64,000 nt of DNA from Gemmatimonadota bacterium (GTDB taxonomy: Bacteria; JAAXHH01). The DNA is taken from contig VXMB01000009.1 of NCBI GenBank assembly GCA_009841265.1, positions 1,099,911 to 1,163,910 on the forward strand, read 5' to 3'. The notes under the pieces were generated by a model. That model was not told where the DNA came from. It worked only from the letters and a program-made list of their open reading frames with translations, and searched no databases. This document shows, piece by piece, positions 52,410 through 61,699 of the stretch (the stretch's first letter is position 1; the number at the start of each line of letters is the position of its first letter). The position numbers and the translations under genes were made by a program.

Positions 52410-54230
52410 CTAAGGCGCGGTATCTTCCGTGTATCCGGCGTCGATCAGGCCGGCGACAGGTGTCGGTTCGAGGGAAAGCCAGGTGTCGACCACCTGGCGT
52501 ACAATCGGCACCGCAGAACCCGATGGCGCGTTCTCCATGATCGCCGCGACGGCGATACGCGGTGATTCAGCCGGAGCATAGGCGACAAACCAGGAATGGC
52601 TGTCACCGTGCGGGTTTTCGGCCGTGCCCGTCTTTCCCGCCAGTTGCGCGTAGGGCAGTCGCGCCGACCGTGCGGTCCCTTCATTGACCACGTTTGTCAG
52701 GGATTCCCGGATCAGGCGCAGCGTCTTCGAGGAAACGGTCAGCGTGTCCCTGATGCTTGGTTCGCCGGTTACCACCGTTTCTCCGCCGGCCGACTCCACC
52801 CGGTCGAGGATGTAGGGCCGGTAAAGCACGCCTCCGTTGGCCACCGCGGCGGTCAACATCGCCATCTGCAGCGGCGTTACGAGCAGTTCACCCTGACCGA
52901 TCGCCAGGTTCAGGATCTTGCCGGGCGTCCACATTCTGTTCTCCGCCGGATCGTAGTAGTCCGTGTCCGGAACCAGGCCGCCCTGCTCGTCACCCGCGTC
53001 GTAACCGGTCGGAGTTCCCAGGCCGAAGCCCCGGGCGTACCGGCCCCACCGTTCCAGTCCCAGCAGGTGACCCACCTGGTAGAAATAGACGTCACAGGAA
53101 TGGGTCATGGCGTCCCTGAACGCCATTGAACCGTGACCGTGGGTCCAGCACCCCGCCCAGCGATTTCCGAACTGGTAACCTCGATTGCAGGGACGGAAAA
53201 GCGTGGACTGCGTGACCAGGTTCTCCTCCAGCGCGGCGGAGGCCGTCACGATCTTCATCGTGGAAGCCGGTGGATACTGCCCGTCCAGGGTCCGGTCCAA
53301 CAGGGGCTTCATGGGATGGTTGGCAAGCGAATCCCACGTTTCCTGGGGAATCCGCTCCGTAAACAGGTTCGGGTCGAATCCGGGCCTGCTGACGATCGCG
53401 ATGACCGCGCCCGTCATGGGATCCACCGCCACCAGTGCGCCGGCAAGGCTGTCGGGAATCGCCTCTTCGGCAACGGCCTGAATACGGGTGTCCAGTGTCA
53501 GGTAGACATTGTTACCCGATTCCGGCAGAAGGGCCGGCATGCCGGGCAACGGTCCGAGTTCCTGGCCGCGTGCGTTCACTTCCATGAACTCAAGGCCGTT
53601 CTGGCCGCGGAGGTGATGCTCGAAGGCCTTTTCCACCCCCATTTTCCCGATGATGTCCCCGGATCGATAGCCTTCTTCGCCCAGTTCCTCCAGTTCCTGT
53701 TGGTTGATCTCGGAAACGTAACCCAGCACGTGGCTTGCCAGCGTGCCCGTGCCGTACATCCGTCCGGGGGTGATCTGAACGAGTACGCCGGGCAGGTCCG
53801 GAAGATGTTCTTCGACCCGGCACGCGATTTCATAGGACACGTTCCGCTGGACCGGCAGGGGATTGAACCTGTTCACCGACGGATCGCGGATACGCATTCG
53901 AATGGCCCGGGCTTCCCGTTCGGTGAGTTCCCCCAGGTAGTCCACGGTCTCGTCGGAAGTCTCGAACGGGGTGGCGGCGATGGTGTAGGACGGCCTGTTT
54001 TCCGCCAGGACGACTCCGTTGCGGTCCATGATCAGGCCACGCAACGCCTCGATCACGACGGGCCGTATCCGGTTCCGTTCCGAATGCGCCCGGTACTCCT
54101 CGCCCGAAATAACCTGGAAATAAAACAGGCGAACGGCGAGCAGGAGAAAGAGCGCGGTCACGATACCGATGAACAGGTACAGCTGGCCCCTGTGGGTGGG
54201 GCTGTCATTCTGGGAAAAGCCAACGGACAT
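52410..54230 (-). CDS. mrdA: Penicillin-binding protein 2
   Basis: A protein of 606 aa. A membrane anchor near residues 18-40 is followed by a dimerisation domain (RGLIMDRNGVVLAENRPSYT) and the transpeptidase domain with STMK (PPASTMKI), SCD (THSCDVYFYQVG) and KTG (LAGKTGTAEN), all intact. It crosslinks peptidoglycan in the elongation machinery with RodA and MreBCD. ATG start; it overlaps mreD by 26 bp. Confidence 0.97.
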   Translation of the reverse strand: MSVGFSQNDSPTHRGQLYLFIGIVTALFLLLAVRLFYFQVISGEEYRAHSERNRIRPVVIEALRGLIMDRNGVVLAENRPSYTIAATPFETSDETVDYLGELTEREARAIRMRIRDPSVNRFNPLPVQRNVSYEIACRVEEHLPDLPGVLVQITPGRMYGTGTLASHVLGYVSEINQQELEELGEEGYRSGDIIGKMGVEKAFEHHLRGQNGLEFMEVNARGQELGPLPGMPALLPESGNNVYLTLDTRIQAVAEEAIPDSLAGALVAVDPMTGAVIAIVSRPGFDPNLFTERIPQETWDSLANHPMKPLLDRTLDGQYPPASTMKIVTASAALEENLVTQSTLFRPCNRGYQFGNRWAGCWTHGHGSMAFRDAMTHSCDVYFYQVGHLLGLERWGRYARGFGLGTPTGYDAGDEQGGLVPDTDYYDPAENRMWTPGKILNLAIGQGELLVTPLQMAMLTAAVANGGVLYRPYILDRVESAGGETVVTGEPSIRDTLTVSSKTLRLIRESLTNVVNEGTARSARLPYAQLAGKTGTAENPHGDSHSWFVAYAPAESPRIAVAAIMENAPSGSAVPIVRQVVDTWLSLEPTPVAGLIDAGYTEDTAP

Positions 54231-54705
54231 TGAACTGTCCCTGTCGAAAGGTCAACCCGACGATCAGCAAAAGCGCCATGGAGATCGTGTAGAGCATCGT
54301 GGGCAGCGAAACCGTTCCCAGCATGTACACCGATTCGGCCAGTTGCAACCGGGTAAACACCAGCCAGTAAATGGCGGAATGGACAAAGCCGGCGGCCAGC
54401 AGCGTGAGCAGCAGGGTGGAGAGGCTGTCCCGGTAGAGCGTGTTTCCGGCGATGCCCACACCGTATGCGACCAGCGTATTGCACAGGGCGTTGAGTCCCA
54501 GGTGTTCAGGCGAGCCGTTGAAATCCTCCAGCAACCCGACGCTGAAGCCCAGGATGGTCCCCGCGAAGGCCCCCGATTCCATCGCGCCATAGATCAGCAT
54601 GATCATTACGAAATCGGGCCGGATTCCCCAAATGGCGATCTCGTGTCCCCAGGTGCTGTCGACGACAAACGCCAGGAACAGCAGGATAACGTGTTTTAGA
54701 CGCAT
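54205..54705 (-). CDS. mreD: Rod shape-determining protein MreD
   Basis: A protein of 166 aa with five membrane helices (VILLFLAFVVDSTW, IRPDFVMIMLIYGAMESG, ILGFSVGLLEDF). IRPDFVM followed by GLLEDFN is the conserved MreD pattern. It belongs to the elongasome. It starts 40 bp after mreC and its end overlaps the PBP2 gene, indicating translational coupling. Confidence 0.92.
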   Translation of the reverse strand: MRLKHVILLFLAFVVDSTWGHEIAIWGIRPDFVMIMLIYGAMESGAFAGTILGFSVGLLEDFNGSPEHLGLNALCNTLVAYGVGIAGNTLYRDSLSTLLLTLLAAGFVHSAIYWLVFTRLQLAESVYMLGTVSLPTMLYTISMALLLIVGLTFRQGQFNVRWLFPE

Positions 54706-54745
54706 GGAAAAACCGGATCATGTAACCGGCCTGGATTTGCCGAAG

Positions 54746-55561
54746 TCACTGGGCCAGAAGCGAATCTACCGCGGCAGGCGTTTCTTCACCCGCGATCACG
54801 AACACCTCCTCCAGGCGATTGAGTTCCACCGCGGGCGTAATCGAAACCTGTTTGAACAGTTGCCGGCCGTCCAGCGTGATCTGGCCGATGCTGCCTACAG
54901 GCAATCCGGACGGAAAGGTCTCCCCCAGTCCCGACGTCACCACGCGGTCGCCAATGCGGACATCGGCCCGAAGGGGCAACTCCATGTACAACGCGTCATT
55001 TACATACCGGATGATCCCATGTTCCCGGCTTCGCTGGACCAGACCGCTTATACGGCAGTTCCTGTCGGTCAGCAGCTGAACGTAGGACGAAGTCAGACCG
55101 ACTTCGATGATTCTTCCGAGAACGCCGTCCTCCATGACTACGGTCATGTACTTCCGAATCTGCTCGGAACGGCCCACATCGATGACGATGGTGTTCAATC
55201 TCTGGTCCGTGTTCCAGCCGATGACTTCGGCGGGAACATAGGTGTACCTGTCTTTCTCCTTCAGGCTGAGCAACCTGCGAAGCCGCTGGTTTTCGTATCT
55301 ACGTTCCTCGAGGTCGGCCGACTGTAACTGCCACTGGACGAGTTTCTGGCGCAGAAGCTGGTTTTCGGATTTGAGATTGAAATAGGATGGGATGAAGGCG
55401 AACGCTTCCTGGAACGGCGTCAGTACCATCAGCCAGACGGTACGCGTGATACCGACCTGCCGCTGCGGAGCCGCCGTCAGCAGCAGGATCGAGATGATCA
55501 TGGCGAGGGCGAAAGCGGTGTACTGGCGATGGTGGTAGAGAATGTAGAAGAACCGGAACAT
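54746..55561 (-). CDS. mreC: Rod shape-determining protein MreC
   Basis: A protein of 271 aa. One N-terminal membrane helix (TAFALAMIISILLLTAAP) precedes a coiled coil (LKSENQLLRQKLVQWQLQSA) and the beta-rich periplasmic domain (VIGWNTDQRLNTIVIDVG, LLTDRNCRISGLVQRS). It scaffolds the elongation complex. The start codon follows the mreB stop by one base. Confidence 0.95.
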   Translation of the reverse strand: MFRFFYILYHHRQYTAFALAMIISILLLTAAPQRQVGITRTVWLMVLTPFQEAFAFIPSYFNLKSENQLLRQKLVQWQLQSADLEERRYENQRLRRLLSLKEKDRYTYVPAEVIGWNTDQRLNTIVIDVGRSEQIRKYMTVVMEDGVLGRIIEVGLTSSYVQLLTDRNCRISGLVQRSREHGIIRYVNDALYMELPLRADVRIGDRVVTSGLGETFPSGLPVGSIGQITLDGRQLFKQVSITPAVELNRLEEVFVIAGEETPAAVDSLLAQ

Positions 55562-55562
55562 G

Positions 55563-56597
55563 CTAGTCTTTCAGGACGCTCAGCATCGTCTCGAAGGCGG
55601 CGAAATTCTCGATGATCTTCCCCGCTCCCCGGACGACCGAGGTCATGGGCTCGTCGTCGAGCCTTACCGGCAGCTTCGTCTCCTTCGTGATTTGCCTGTC
55701 CAGGCCAGGCAGCCGGGACCCGCCGCCGCTGATGATGATCCCGCGATCGATGATATCGGCCGCGAGTTCCGCCGGCGTCAATTCCAGGGTTTGCCTCACC
55801 GCCATGATCACGCCGTCGAGCGGTTGCGAAAGTACCCTGCGGATCGCCAGGGAATCGACCACGACCGAACGTGGAATCCGGTCGATCAGGTCGAGCCCCT
55901 TCACCGTCATTTCCAGTTCCCTGTCGAACACGGGATAGGCCGAACCGAGTTTCCACTTGATCTGTTCGGCCATGTTGAAACCGATTTGAAGGTTGCAGTC
56001 GTTCTTCATGTGGTTGATGATGGCCTCGTCCATCTCATCGCCGCCGATGCGTACCGACTTTGCGGTCACGATGCCGCCGAGTGAGATCACGGCGATCTCC
56101 GAGGTCCCGCCGCCGATGTCGATGATCATGCTCCCCACCGGCTCTTCCACGGGCAGGGAACAGCCGATGGCGGCCGCCATGGGTTCGGAGATCAGCATCA
56201 CTTCCTTGGCGCCGGCCCGCTCCGCCGAATCCCGGACCGCCCTCATCTCGACGTCGGTCACCCCCGAGGGGATACACGCCACGACGCGCGGCCGTATGAA
56301 GAAAGAATTCTTGAGCACCTTGCGGATGAAGTACCGGATCATGGCTTCCGTATACTCGAAGTCGGCGATCACCCCGTCGCGCAACGGCCGGTGCGCCTTG
56401 AGATCGGGTGGTTCCCTGCCGAGCATGACCTTGGCCTCGGCACCGACGGCAACGACTTTACCGGTCTTGGTATTGACCGCCACGACGGAAGGTTCGTTGA
56501 TGACGATGCCTCTGCCGCGTACGTAAACGAGCGTATTTGCCGTACCCAGATCGATGCCGATATCATTGGAAAAGAAATCCGGCAGGGTAAAACGCAT
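55563..56597 (-). CDS. mreB: Rod shape-determining protein MreB
   Basis: A protein of 344 aa from ATG 56597 (AAGGAG eight bases upstream), beginning MRFTLPDFFSNDIGIDLGTAN. The actin-like ATPase signatures are GIDLGTANTLVY (phosphate 1), IIDIGGGTSEIAVISLGG (phosphate 2) and IIISGGGSRLPGLD (adenosine). It polymerises under the membrane to position lateral wall synthesis. First gene of mreBCD-mrdA-rodA. Confidence 0.98.
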   Translation of the reverse strand: MRFTLPDFFSNDIGIDLGTANTLVYVRGRGIVINEPSVVAVNTKTGKVVAVGAEAKVMLGREPPDLKAHRPLRDGVIADFEYTEAMIRYFIRKVLKNSFFIRPRVVACIPSGVTDVEMRAVRDSAERAGAKEVMLISEPMAAAIGCSLPVEEPVGSMIIDIGGGTSEIAVISLGGIVTAKSVRIGGDEMDEAIINHMKNDCNLQIGFNMAEQIKWKLGSAYPVFDRELEMTVKGLDLIDRIPRSVVVDSLAIRRVLSQPLDGVIMAVRQTLELTPAELAADIIDRGIIISGGGSRLPGLDRQITKETKLPVRLDDEPMTSVVRGAGKIIENFAAFETMLSVLKD

Positions 56598-56657
56598 TTT
56601 TCGTCTCCTTGATTCCTGCAGAAACATCGAACGTACGCTAAGGCAACCGGCTTTACA

Positions 56658-57515
56658 TCAAGCCACTATCCGTTTCAGTTCAGTCAGATGATGCAGAGGT
56701 ACCTTCATGCCGCCGAGGCCGCAACGGTCCGCCCGGGGACCGTGATAATCCGATCCGCCGGTTGCCACCAGTCCGTGCTTTGCAGCCAGTTGCCCGTAGT
56801 AGCGCCGGGCCGTCCCGGAGTGGTCCGGATGGATGACCTCCAGGCCGTCCAGGCCCGACTTTACGAAACCGGGAATCAATTCGTCCCTTCGTAGGGATCC
56901 CGGGTGGGCAAGCACGGCCGCGCCGCCGGCTTCGTGGATCACCTGAATCGCATCCTCGACGGCGAAAAAGACCTTGGGCAGGTACGCGGGGGCGTGGTTG
57001 CCCAGGTACCGTGTAAAGGCGTCCTGTATCGAATCGGCCTGGTTGCTTTCCACCAGCGCGCGGGCGATATGCGGCCTGCCGACGCTGGTCTTGCCGTCCT
57101 GCGCATGGGCGATGACCGATTCCAGTTCAAGCGGTACGCCCAGATCGTTCAGCTTCCGGACGATGCCTTTCGCCCGGTGCAACCGCTGCGACCTGAAGGT
57201 TTCCAGGTACGAAAGCAACGACCGGTTGCCGGGATCGAAGAAGTAACCCAGGATATGCACGTCGGAAGCGCCATCCCGCGCACTGAGCTCCACACCGGGT
57301 ACGATCTCCAGGTCCCGGGCCGATTCGCGCCGGGCCGATTCGCGCCGGGCCGATTCGCGCCGGGCCCGCTCCACGCCGTCCACCGCGTCGTGGTCCGTAA
57401 TCGCCAGTGCGCACAGCCCCGCTGCACGGGCTTTCGACACGAGCTCTTCCGGGGTATCGACACCATCGGAACAGTCGCTGTGGGCGTGCAAATCAATATA
57501 GCACTCGACGCTCAT
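56658..57515 (-). CDS. PHP domain phosphoesterase
   Basis: A protein of 285 aa. Metal-binding motifs are DLHAHSDCSDG (about residues 8-18), ITDHDAVDG, LAHPG and GSDYHG, typical of the YciV/RnaAM-like PHP family, which includes 5'-3' exonucleases on short RNAs and 3',5'-bisphosphate phosphatases. A 15-bp repeat adds three RRESA units after residue 50. The start is ATG 57515, overlapping the valS stop by 4 bp (ATGA), so it is translationally coupled to valS. Confidence 0.92.
   Translation of the reverse strand: MSVECYIDLHAHSDCSDGVDTPEELVSKARAAGLCALAITDHDAVDGVERARRESARRESARRESARDLEIVPGVELSARDGASDVHILGYFFDPGNRSLLSYLETFRSQRLHRAKGIVRKLNDLGVPLELESVIAHAQDGKTSVGRPHIARALVESNQADSIQDAFTRYLGNHAPAYLPKVFFAVEDAIQVIHEAGGAAVLAHPGSLRRDELIPGFVKSGLDGLEVIHPDHSGTARRYYGQLAAKHGLVATGGSDYHGPRADRCGLGGMKVPLHHLTELKRIVA
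57317..57361. repeat. Perfect 15-bp tandem repeat, three copies, in frame
   Basis: gggccgattcgcgcc is repeated without mismatch at 57317, 57332 and 57347. It encodes three RESAR-type pentapeptides in a loop of the PHP protein. Perfect identity suggests a very recent expansion. Confidence 0.9.
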
Positions 57516-60211
57516 CCTGCACAAATCATTTCGAGATTCCGATTCAGCCGGCCGATCATGTCCTCGTAGTTGTTCTGCTTGTCCTTTTCCTTCTCGACGA
57601 CATCCGCGGGCGCCTTTTGCACGAACTGGCCGTTCGACAGGCGCTTGCGGACCTTTTCCAACTCCTGCTCGACCCGGCTCCGCTCCCGGGAAAGGCGATC
57701 CGTTTCGATTTCCAGGTCGATCAGGCCGCTGAGCGGGATGTAAAACTCCATGTCCCGCAACACGCCGGACGCGCAACCGGCGGGCCGGGCCTCGTCGCCG
57801 TCGACGAAGGCCAGCGTGCACCGGGCAAGCGACTGGACGGCCTGAGCCTGCCCGGAGAGTACTTCGATCAGGCGGGGGTCCGCGACCCGGCAGTGCACCG
57901 CCATTTCCTGGGTAAGATGGACTCTGAAGTCGGCGCGGACGCCCCGGATGGCCCCGATCAGTTCCTGGACGTATCGTATGTCCTCTTCGGCATCCGCTCG
58001 AACCCGGTCCGGACGCGATTCCGGCCAGGGCGCGACGACGATGCCGGCCGGTTCCGCGTCCCGGTCATCCAGGTAGGGTCTGAGATGCTGCCAGATTTCC
58101 TCGGTGATGAACGGCATGAACGGGTGAAACAGGCGGAGCGTCTGTTCGAGCACGAGCAGGGCCGTGCGACGCGCGTGATCCGCGGACGCGGCGTCCGTCT
58201 CGTCGTAGAGCCGTTGCTTGATCGCTTCGAGATACCAATCGCAGAAGTCGTGCCAGAAGAAGTCGTAGAGCAGCAGCGCCGTCTCGTGGAAGGCATATTG
58301 CTCCAGGGACCGCGTCGCCTGTTCGACGGTACGGTCCAGGCGGGACAGGATCCAGCGGTCCCACAGGTTCTCGGATACCGGAAGGCCGGATACCGGGAGG
58401 CCGGATGCCGGAAGGCCGGATTCCGGCGGCTTCTGGTGCATGAGTACCAGCCGTGCGGCATTCCACATCTTGTTCGCGAAATTGCGCCCCACTTCGACCT
58501 GTTCGTTTGAATACAGCAAATCCTGTCCGTGCGGCGCGATCAGCATCATGGCGTACCTCAGCGCGTCGGCGCCGTAGGTATCCATGACTTCCAGGGGATC
58601 GGGCGAATTGCCCAGCGATTTGCTCAGTTTCCGTCCCTTGATGTCGCGCACCAGGCTCGTGAGATAGACGTCGTCGAAGGGCCGGTCGTCCATGAATTCG
58701 TAGCCCATCATCATCATGCGAACGACCCAGAAGAACAGGATATCGTGGCCGGTGACCAGCGTGGAGGTGGGATAGAAGGTCCGGAGCTCCGCCGTGCGTT
58801 CCGGCCAGCCCATGGTCGAAAAGGGCCACAGGGCCGATGAGAACCAGGTGTCGAGCACGTCTTCGTCCTGGTGCAGCACGCCGTGGCCGCAACGGCCGCA
58901 CTGCCCGGGCGCTTCGATGCCCGCGTGCGCGCTTCCGCACGACGCGCAGTACCATACCGGAATGCGGTGACCCCACCACAACTGGCGGGAAAGGCACCAG
59001 TCCTCGATGTTTTCCAGCCAGTGGCGGTACGTCTTCTCCCAGTGTTCCGGGGTAATGCCCGGTATCCGGTCTTCTTCCAGGGCGCGCAGGAGACGGCGGG
59101 CAAGCGGCCGGGTCTTCAGGAACCACTGGCGGGAAAGCCGGGGCTCGAGGACCGAGTCGCAACGCTGGCAGTGGCGGACGGCATGGACGTGACCTTCGAT
59201 TCCTTCGAGGAGGCCGAGGTCTTCGAGGTCCTTCACGACCCTGCGACGGCACTCGAACCGGTCCAGTCCGCGGTAGGCGGGACCGGCGGCTTCGTTCATC
59301 GTGCCATCCTCGTCCATGATTACGATCTGGGGCAAGTCGTGCTTGTTGCCGAGGATGAAATCGTTGAAATCGTGGGCCGGCGTCACCTTGACGGCGCCCG
59401 TGCCGAATGTCTGGTCAACCAGCTCCGCGTCCGCGATGATCGGTACGGACCGGTCCGTCAGCGGCAGGCTGACCCGTTTGCCCACCAGGTGCGCGTGCCG
59501 CTCGTCCTCCGGGTGGACGGCAACCGCCACGTCGCCGAGCATGGTCTCCGGTCTCGTCGTGGCGATGCTGATCCCGCCCGTGCCGTCTGCCAGGGGATAC
59601 CGGATCCGCCACAGCGATCCCTGCTCATCCCGGGGAACGGACTCCTCGTTGGACAGGGCGGTATTGCAACGGGGACACCAGTGGATGATGCGATTGCCCC
59701 GGTAGATCATCTTCTTCTCGAAAAGCGCGATGAATACCGTGAGAACCGCCCTGGAAAGCCCTTCGTCCATGGTGAAACGCTCGCGCTTCCAGTCACAGGA
59801 GCAACCCAGTTCCTTCAACTGGCGGACGATCGTGCCGCCATACTGCTCGCGCCATCGCCACACTTCCTCCACGAATCGCTCGCGGCCGATTTCCTCCCGG
59901 TCGATGCCCCGTTCCGCCAGCATCCGTTCCACGACCACGTGCGTGGCGATACCGGCGTGATCCGTTCCCGGCATCCAGAGGGTCTCGAATCCCTGCATGC
60001 GCTTGAACCGGATGAGCACGTCCTGGATCGTGTTGTTCAGCACGTGGCCGAGATGGAGTATGCCGGTGATGTTGGGTGGGGGTATGACGATGGAATAGGG
60101 GGGCTTGCCGGAAGCCGGATCGGCGTGGAAGAACTGGTGCTCTTCCCAGAAAGCGTACCACTTCCGTTCAACGGTTCCGGGGTCGTACTGAGGGGGCAAT
60201 CCCTCGGCCAT
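57512..60211 (-). CDS. valS: Valyl-tRNA synthetase
   Basis: A protein of 899 aa, close to the usual length. Class I motifs are HLGH (ITGILHLGHVLN, the HIGH box) and KLSKS (GRKLSKSLGN). The editing domain (TTRPETMLGDVAVAVHPED) and a Cys4 zinc ribbon (CASCG, CGRCG) are present, and the C-terminal coiled-coil arm is LIDLEIETDRLSRERSRVEQ. Before the anticodon-binding domain lies an inserted SGLPx repeat (15-bp units at 58371-58430). It charges tRNA-Val with valine and edits threonine. ATG start. Confidence 0.98.
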   Translation of the reverse strand: MAEGLPPQYDPGTVERKWYAFWEEHQFFHADPASGKPPYSIVIPPPNITGILHLGHVLNNTIQDVLIRFKRMQGFETLWMPGTDHAGIATHVVVERMLAERGIDREEIGRERFVEEVWRWREQYGGTIVRQLKELGCSCDWKRERFTMDEGLSRAVLTVFIALFEKKMIYRGNRIIHWCPRCNTALSNEESVPRDEQGSLWRIRYPLADGTGGISIATTRPETMLGDVAVAVHPEDERHAHLVGKRVSLPLTDRSVPIIADAELVDQTFGTGAVKVTPAHDFNDFILGNKHDLPQIVIMDEDGTMNEAAGPAYRGLDRFECRRRVVKDLEDLGLLEGIEGHVHAVRHCQRCDSVLEPRLSRQWFLKTRPLARRLLRALEEDRIPGITPEHWEKTYRHWLENIEDWCLSRQLWWGHRIPVWYCASCGSAHAGIEAPGQCGRCGHGVLHQDEDVLDTWFSSALWPFSTMGWPERTAELRTFYPTSTLVTGHDILFFWVVRMMMMGYEFMDDRPFDDVYLTSLVRDIKGRKLSKSLGNSPDPLEVMDTYGADALRYAMMLIAPHGQDLLYSNEQVEVGRNFANKMWNAARLVLMHQKPPESGLPASGLPVSGLPVSENLWDRWILSRLDRTVEQATRSLEQYAFHETALLLYDFFWHDFCDWYLEAIKQRLYDETDAASADHARRTALLVLEQTLRLFHPFMPFITEEIWQHLRPYLDDRDAEPAGIVVAPWPESRPDRVRADAEEDIRYVQELIGAIRGVRADFRVHLTQEMAVHCRVADPRLIEVLSGQAQAVQSLARCTLAFVDGDEARPAGCASGVLRDMEFYIPLSGLIDLEIETDRLSRERSRVEQELEKVRKRLSNGQFVQKAPADVVEKEKDKQNNYEDMIGRLNRNLEMICAG
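58371..58430. repeat. 15-bp tandem repeat, four copies, in frame in valS
   Basis: Units start at 58371, 58386, 58401 and 58416 with consensus ccggataccggaagg and one to three mismatches each. They encode (S/V)SGLP pentapeptides between the catalytic core and the anticodon-binding domain. Confidence 0.85.
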
Positions 60212-60449
60212 ATCGGATGTATCTCCCTGTCGTATCGGAAGTTGCAGAATAGACCAGGATATGGAACGGCCGTAATCAGACCGGTTACCGGACAGGAAAG
60301 ACTACGCCCTCCGACGGGATGGTATCTTGAAACCAGCACCGCAAAATCGCCAGCCTCAAAATACCGTCCCGCCGTGGACCTGTCAATCGAATTTGACCGG
60401 TTTGGCCTGTGCCTGAATCACCCGTTCGGACGTGGAATGATCCGGGATG

Positions 60450-61622
60450 CTACGAACCGAAAGCCCTGCGACGGCGCATGTAGGTCGGCACGTCCAGTCC
60501 GTTGTTGTCGACCGCGTCGTCGGACGGGTCGCCCACGGCCACTTCCTCCGTCTCGAACCCGTTACGCTTGACCCGTTGAAAAGCCGGGGTCTCGATCTCT
60601 TCAGGACGGTCCGGCTGGAACTTCAGGATGTTCCGGGTCAGCATTTCATCCGGAGAAGACATCGCCTCGTCCAGTCCCGTGGCGATCAACGTCACCCGGA
60701 TTTTGCCTTCAAGGCTCTCGTCGAGGACCGTACCCATGATGATGTTGGTGTGTCCCGCGGCCGCCTGGACCGTGGTCATCACTTCTTCCACTTCGAAGAG
60801 GGTCATATCCTGGCCGCCCGAGATATTCAGCAGAATGTCCTTGGCCCCGTCGATGTCCATGTCCGCCAGCAGCGGGTGATTCATGGCCCGTTCCGCCGCT
60901 TCCAGCGCACGCTTGTCTCCCTCGGACTCGCCGGTGCCCATGAGGGCTTCGCCCTTGTTCTCCATGGTCGTCCTGATATCGGCGTAATCGACATTGATCA
61001 GCCCGGGCAGGGTGACCAGGTCCGAAATGCCGCGCGTGGCCTGCAGCAGAACCTCGTCGGCCACCTTGAGGGCGTCTTTGAAAGTCGTGGTGTGGCTCAC
61101 GGCCTCCTTCAGCTTCTGGTTGGGGATGATGACGACCGTATCCACATGCTCCTTCAACGCGGCGAGCCCAGTTTCGGCGTTCGCCGCCCGCTTGGGTCCC
61201 TCGAAGGCAAAGGGCTTGGTCACGACGCCGACGGCCAGGACGCCCAGCTCCTTGGCGATCTGCGCGATCACCGGCGCGGCGCCGGTTCCCGTGCCGCCCC
61301 CCATGCCCGCGGTGATGAAGACCATATCGATATCGGTCAGGTGTTCCGCGATTACGTCCCGGCTTTCCTCCGCGGCCTTGCGACCTACGTCCGGATTCGC
61401 GCCGGCGCCGAGTCCACGGGTGATCTCGTGTCCCAGCTGTATCTTGTACTTTACATTGGAACTCGCCAGGTCCTGCGCGTCCGTGTTGGCGACCAGAAAA
61501 TCGACGCCCGGGACGCCGATTTCAACCATGTGGTTCACGGCATTCTTTCCGGCGCCGCCCACGCCGATGATCTTCATGCGAGCGAACAGTCCCGGTTCCG
61601 CATCGAAGTCGAAAGTAGACAT
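60450..61622 (-). CDS. ftsZ: Cell division protein FtsZ
   Basis: A protein of 390 aa. The tubulin signature is GGGTGTGAAP, with the N-terminal MKIIGVGGAGKNAVNHM and the T7 loop NVDYADIRT. A variable linker leads to the C-terminal peptide LDVPTYMRRRR, which binds FtsA and other membrane tethers. FtsZ polymerises with GTP into the division ring. ATG start, 77 bp after ftsA. The 238 bp between ftsZ and valS contain no recognised gene. Confidence 0.98.
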   Translation of the reverse strand: MSTFDFDAEPGLFARMKIIGVGGAGKNAVNHMVEIGVPGVDFLVANTDAQDLASSNVKYKIQLGHEITRGLGAGANPDVGRKAAEESRDVIAEHLTDIDMVFITAGMGGGTGTGAAPVIAQIAKELGVLAVGVVTKPFAFEGPKRAANAETGLAALKEHVDTVVIIPNQKLKEAVSHTTTFKDALKVADEVLLQATRGISDLVTLPGLINVDYADIRTTMENKGEALMGTGESEGDKRALEAAERAMNHPLLADMDIDGAKDILLNISGGQDMTLFEVEEVMTTVQAAAGHTNIIMGTVLDESLEGKIRVTLIATGLDEAMSSPDEMLTRNILKFQPDRPEEIETPAFQRVKRNGFETEEVAVGDPSDDAVDNNGLDVPTYMRRRRAFGS

Positions 61623-61699
61623 TTACAGCCTCCTTCTGTGGGTTTGAGGCAGCAATCTGCCGGTTTTGCTCGAATCTGTACGAATGGGCGCGGCGGTTT

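Noticed and set aside
57516..57821. 102-codon N-terminal extension of the PHP protein
   Set aside because: It is the antisense or alternative frame of the valS 3' end; the metal motif begins eight residues after ATG 57515, which overlaps the valS stop.
60212..60449. Possible small gene between ftsZ and valS
   Set aside because: No frame has a ribosome site or conserved-looking product; no RNA fold was recognised.
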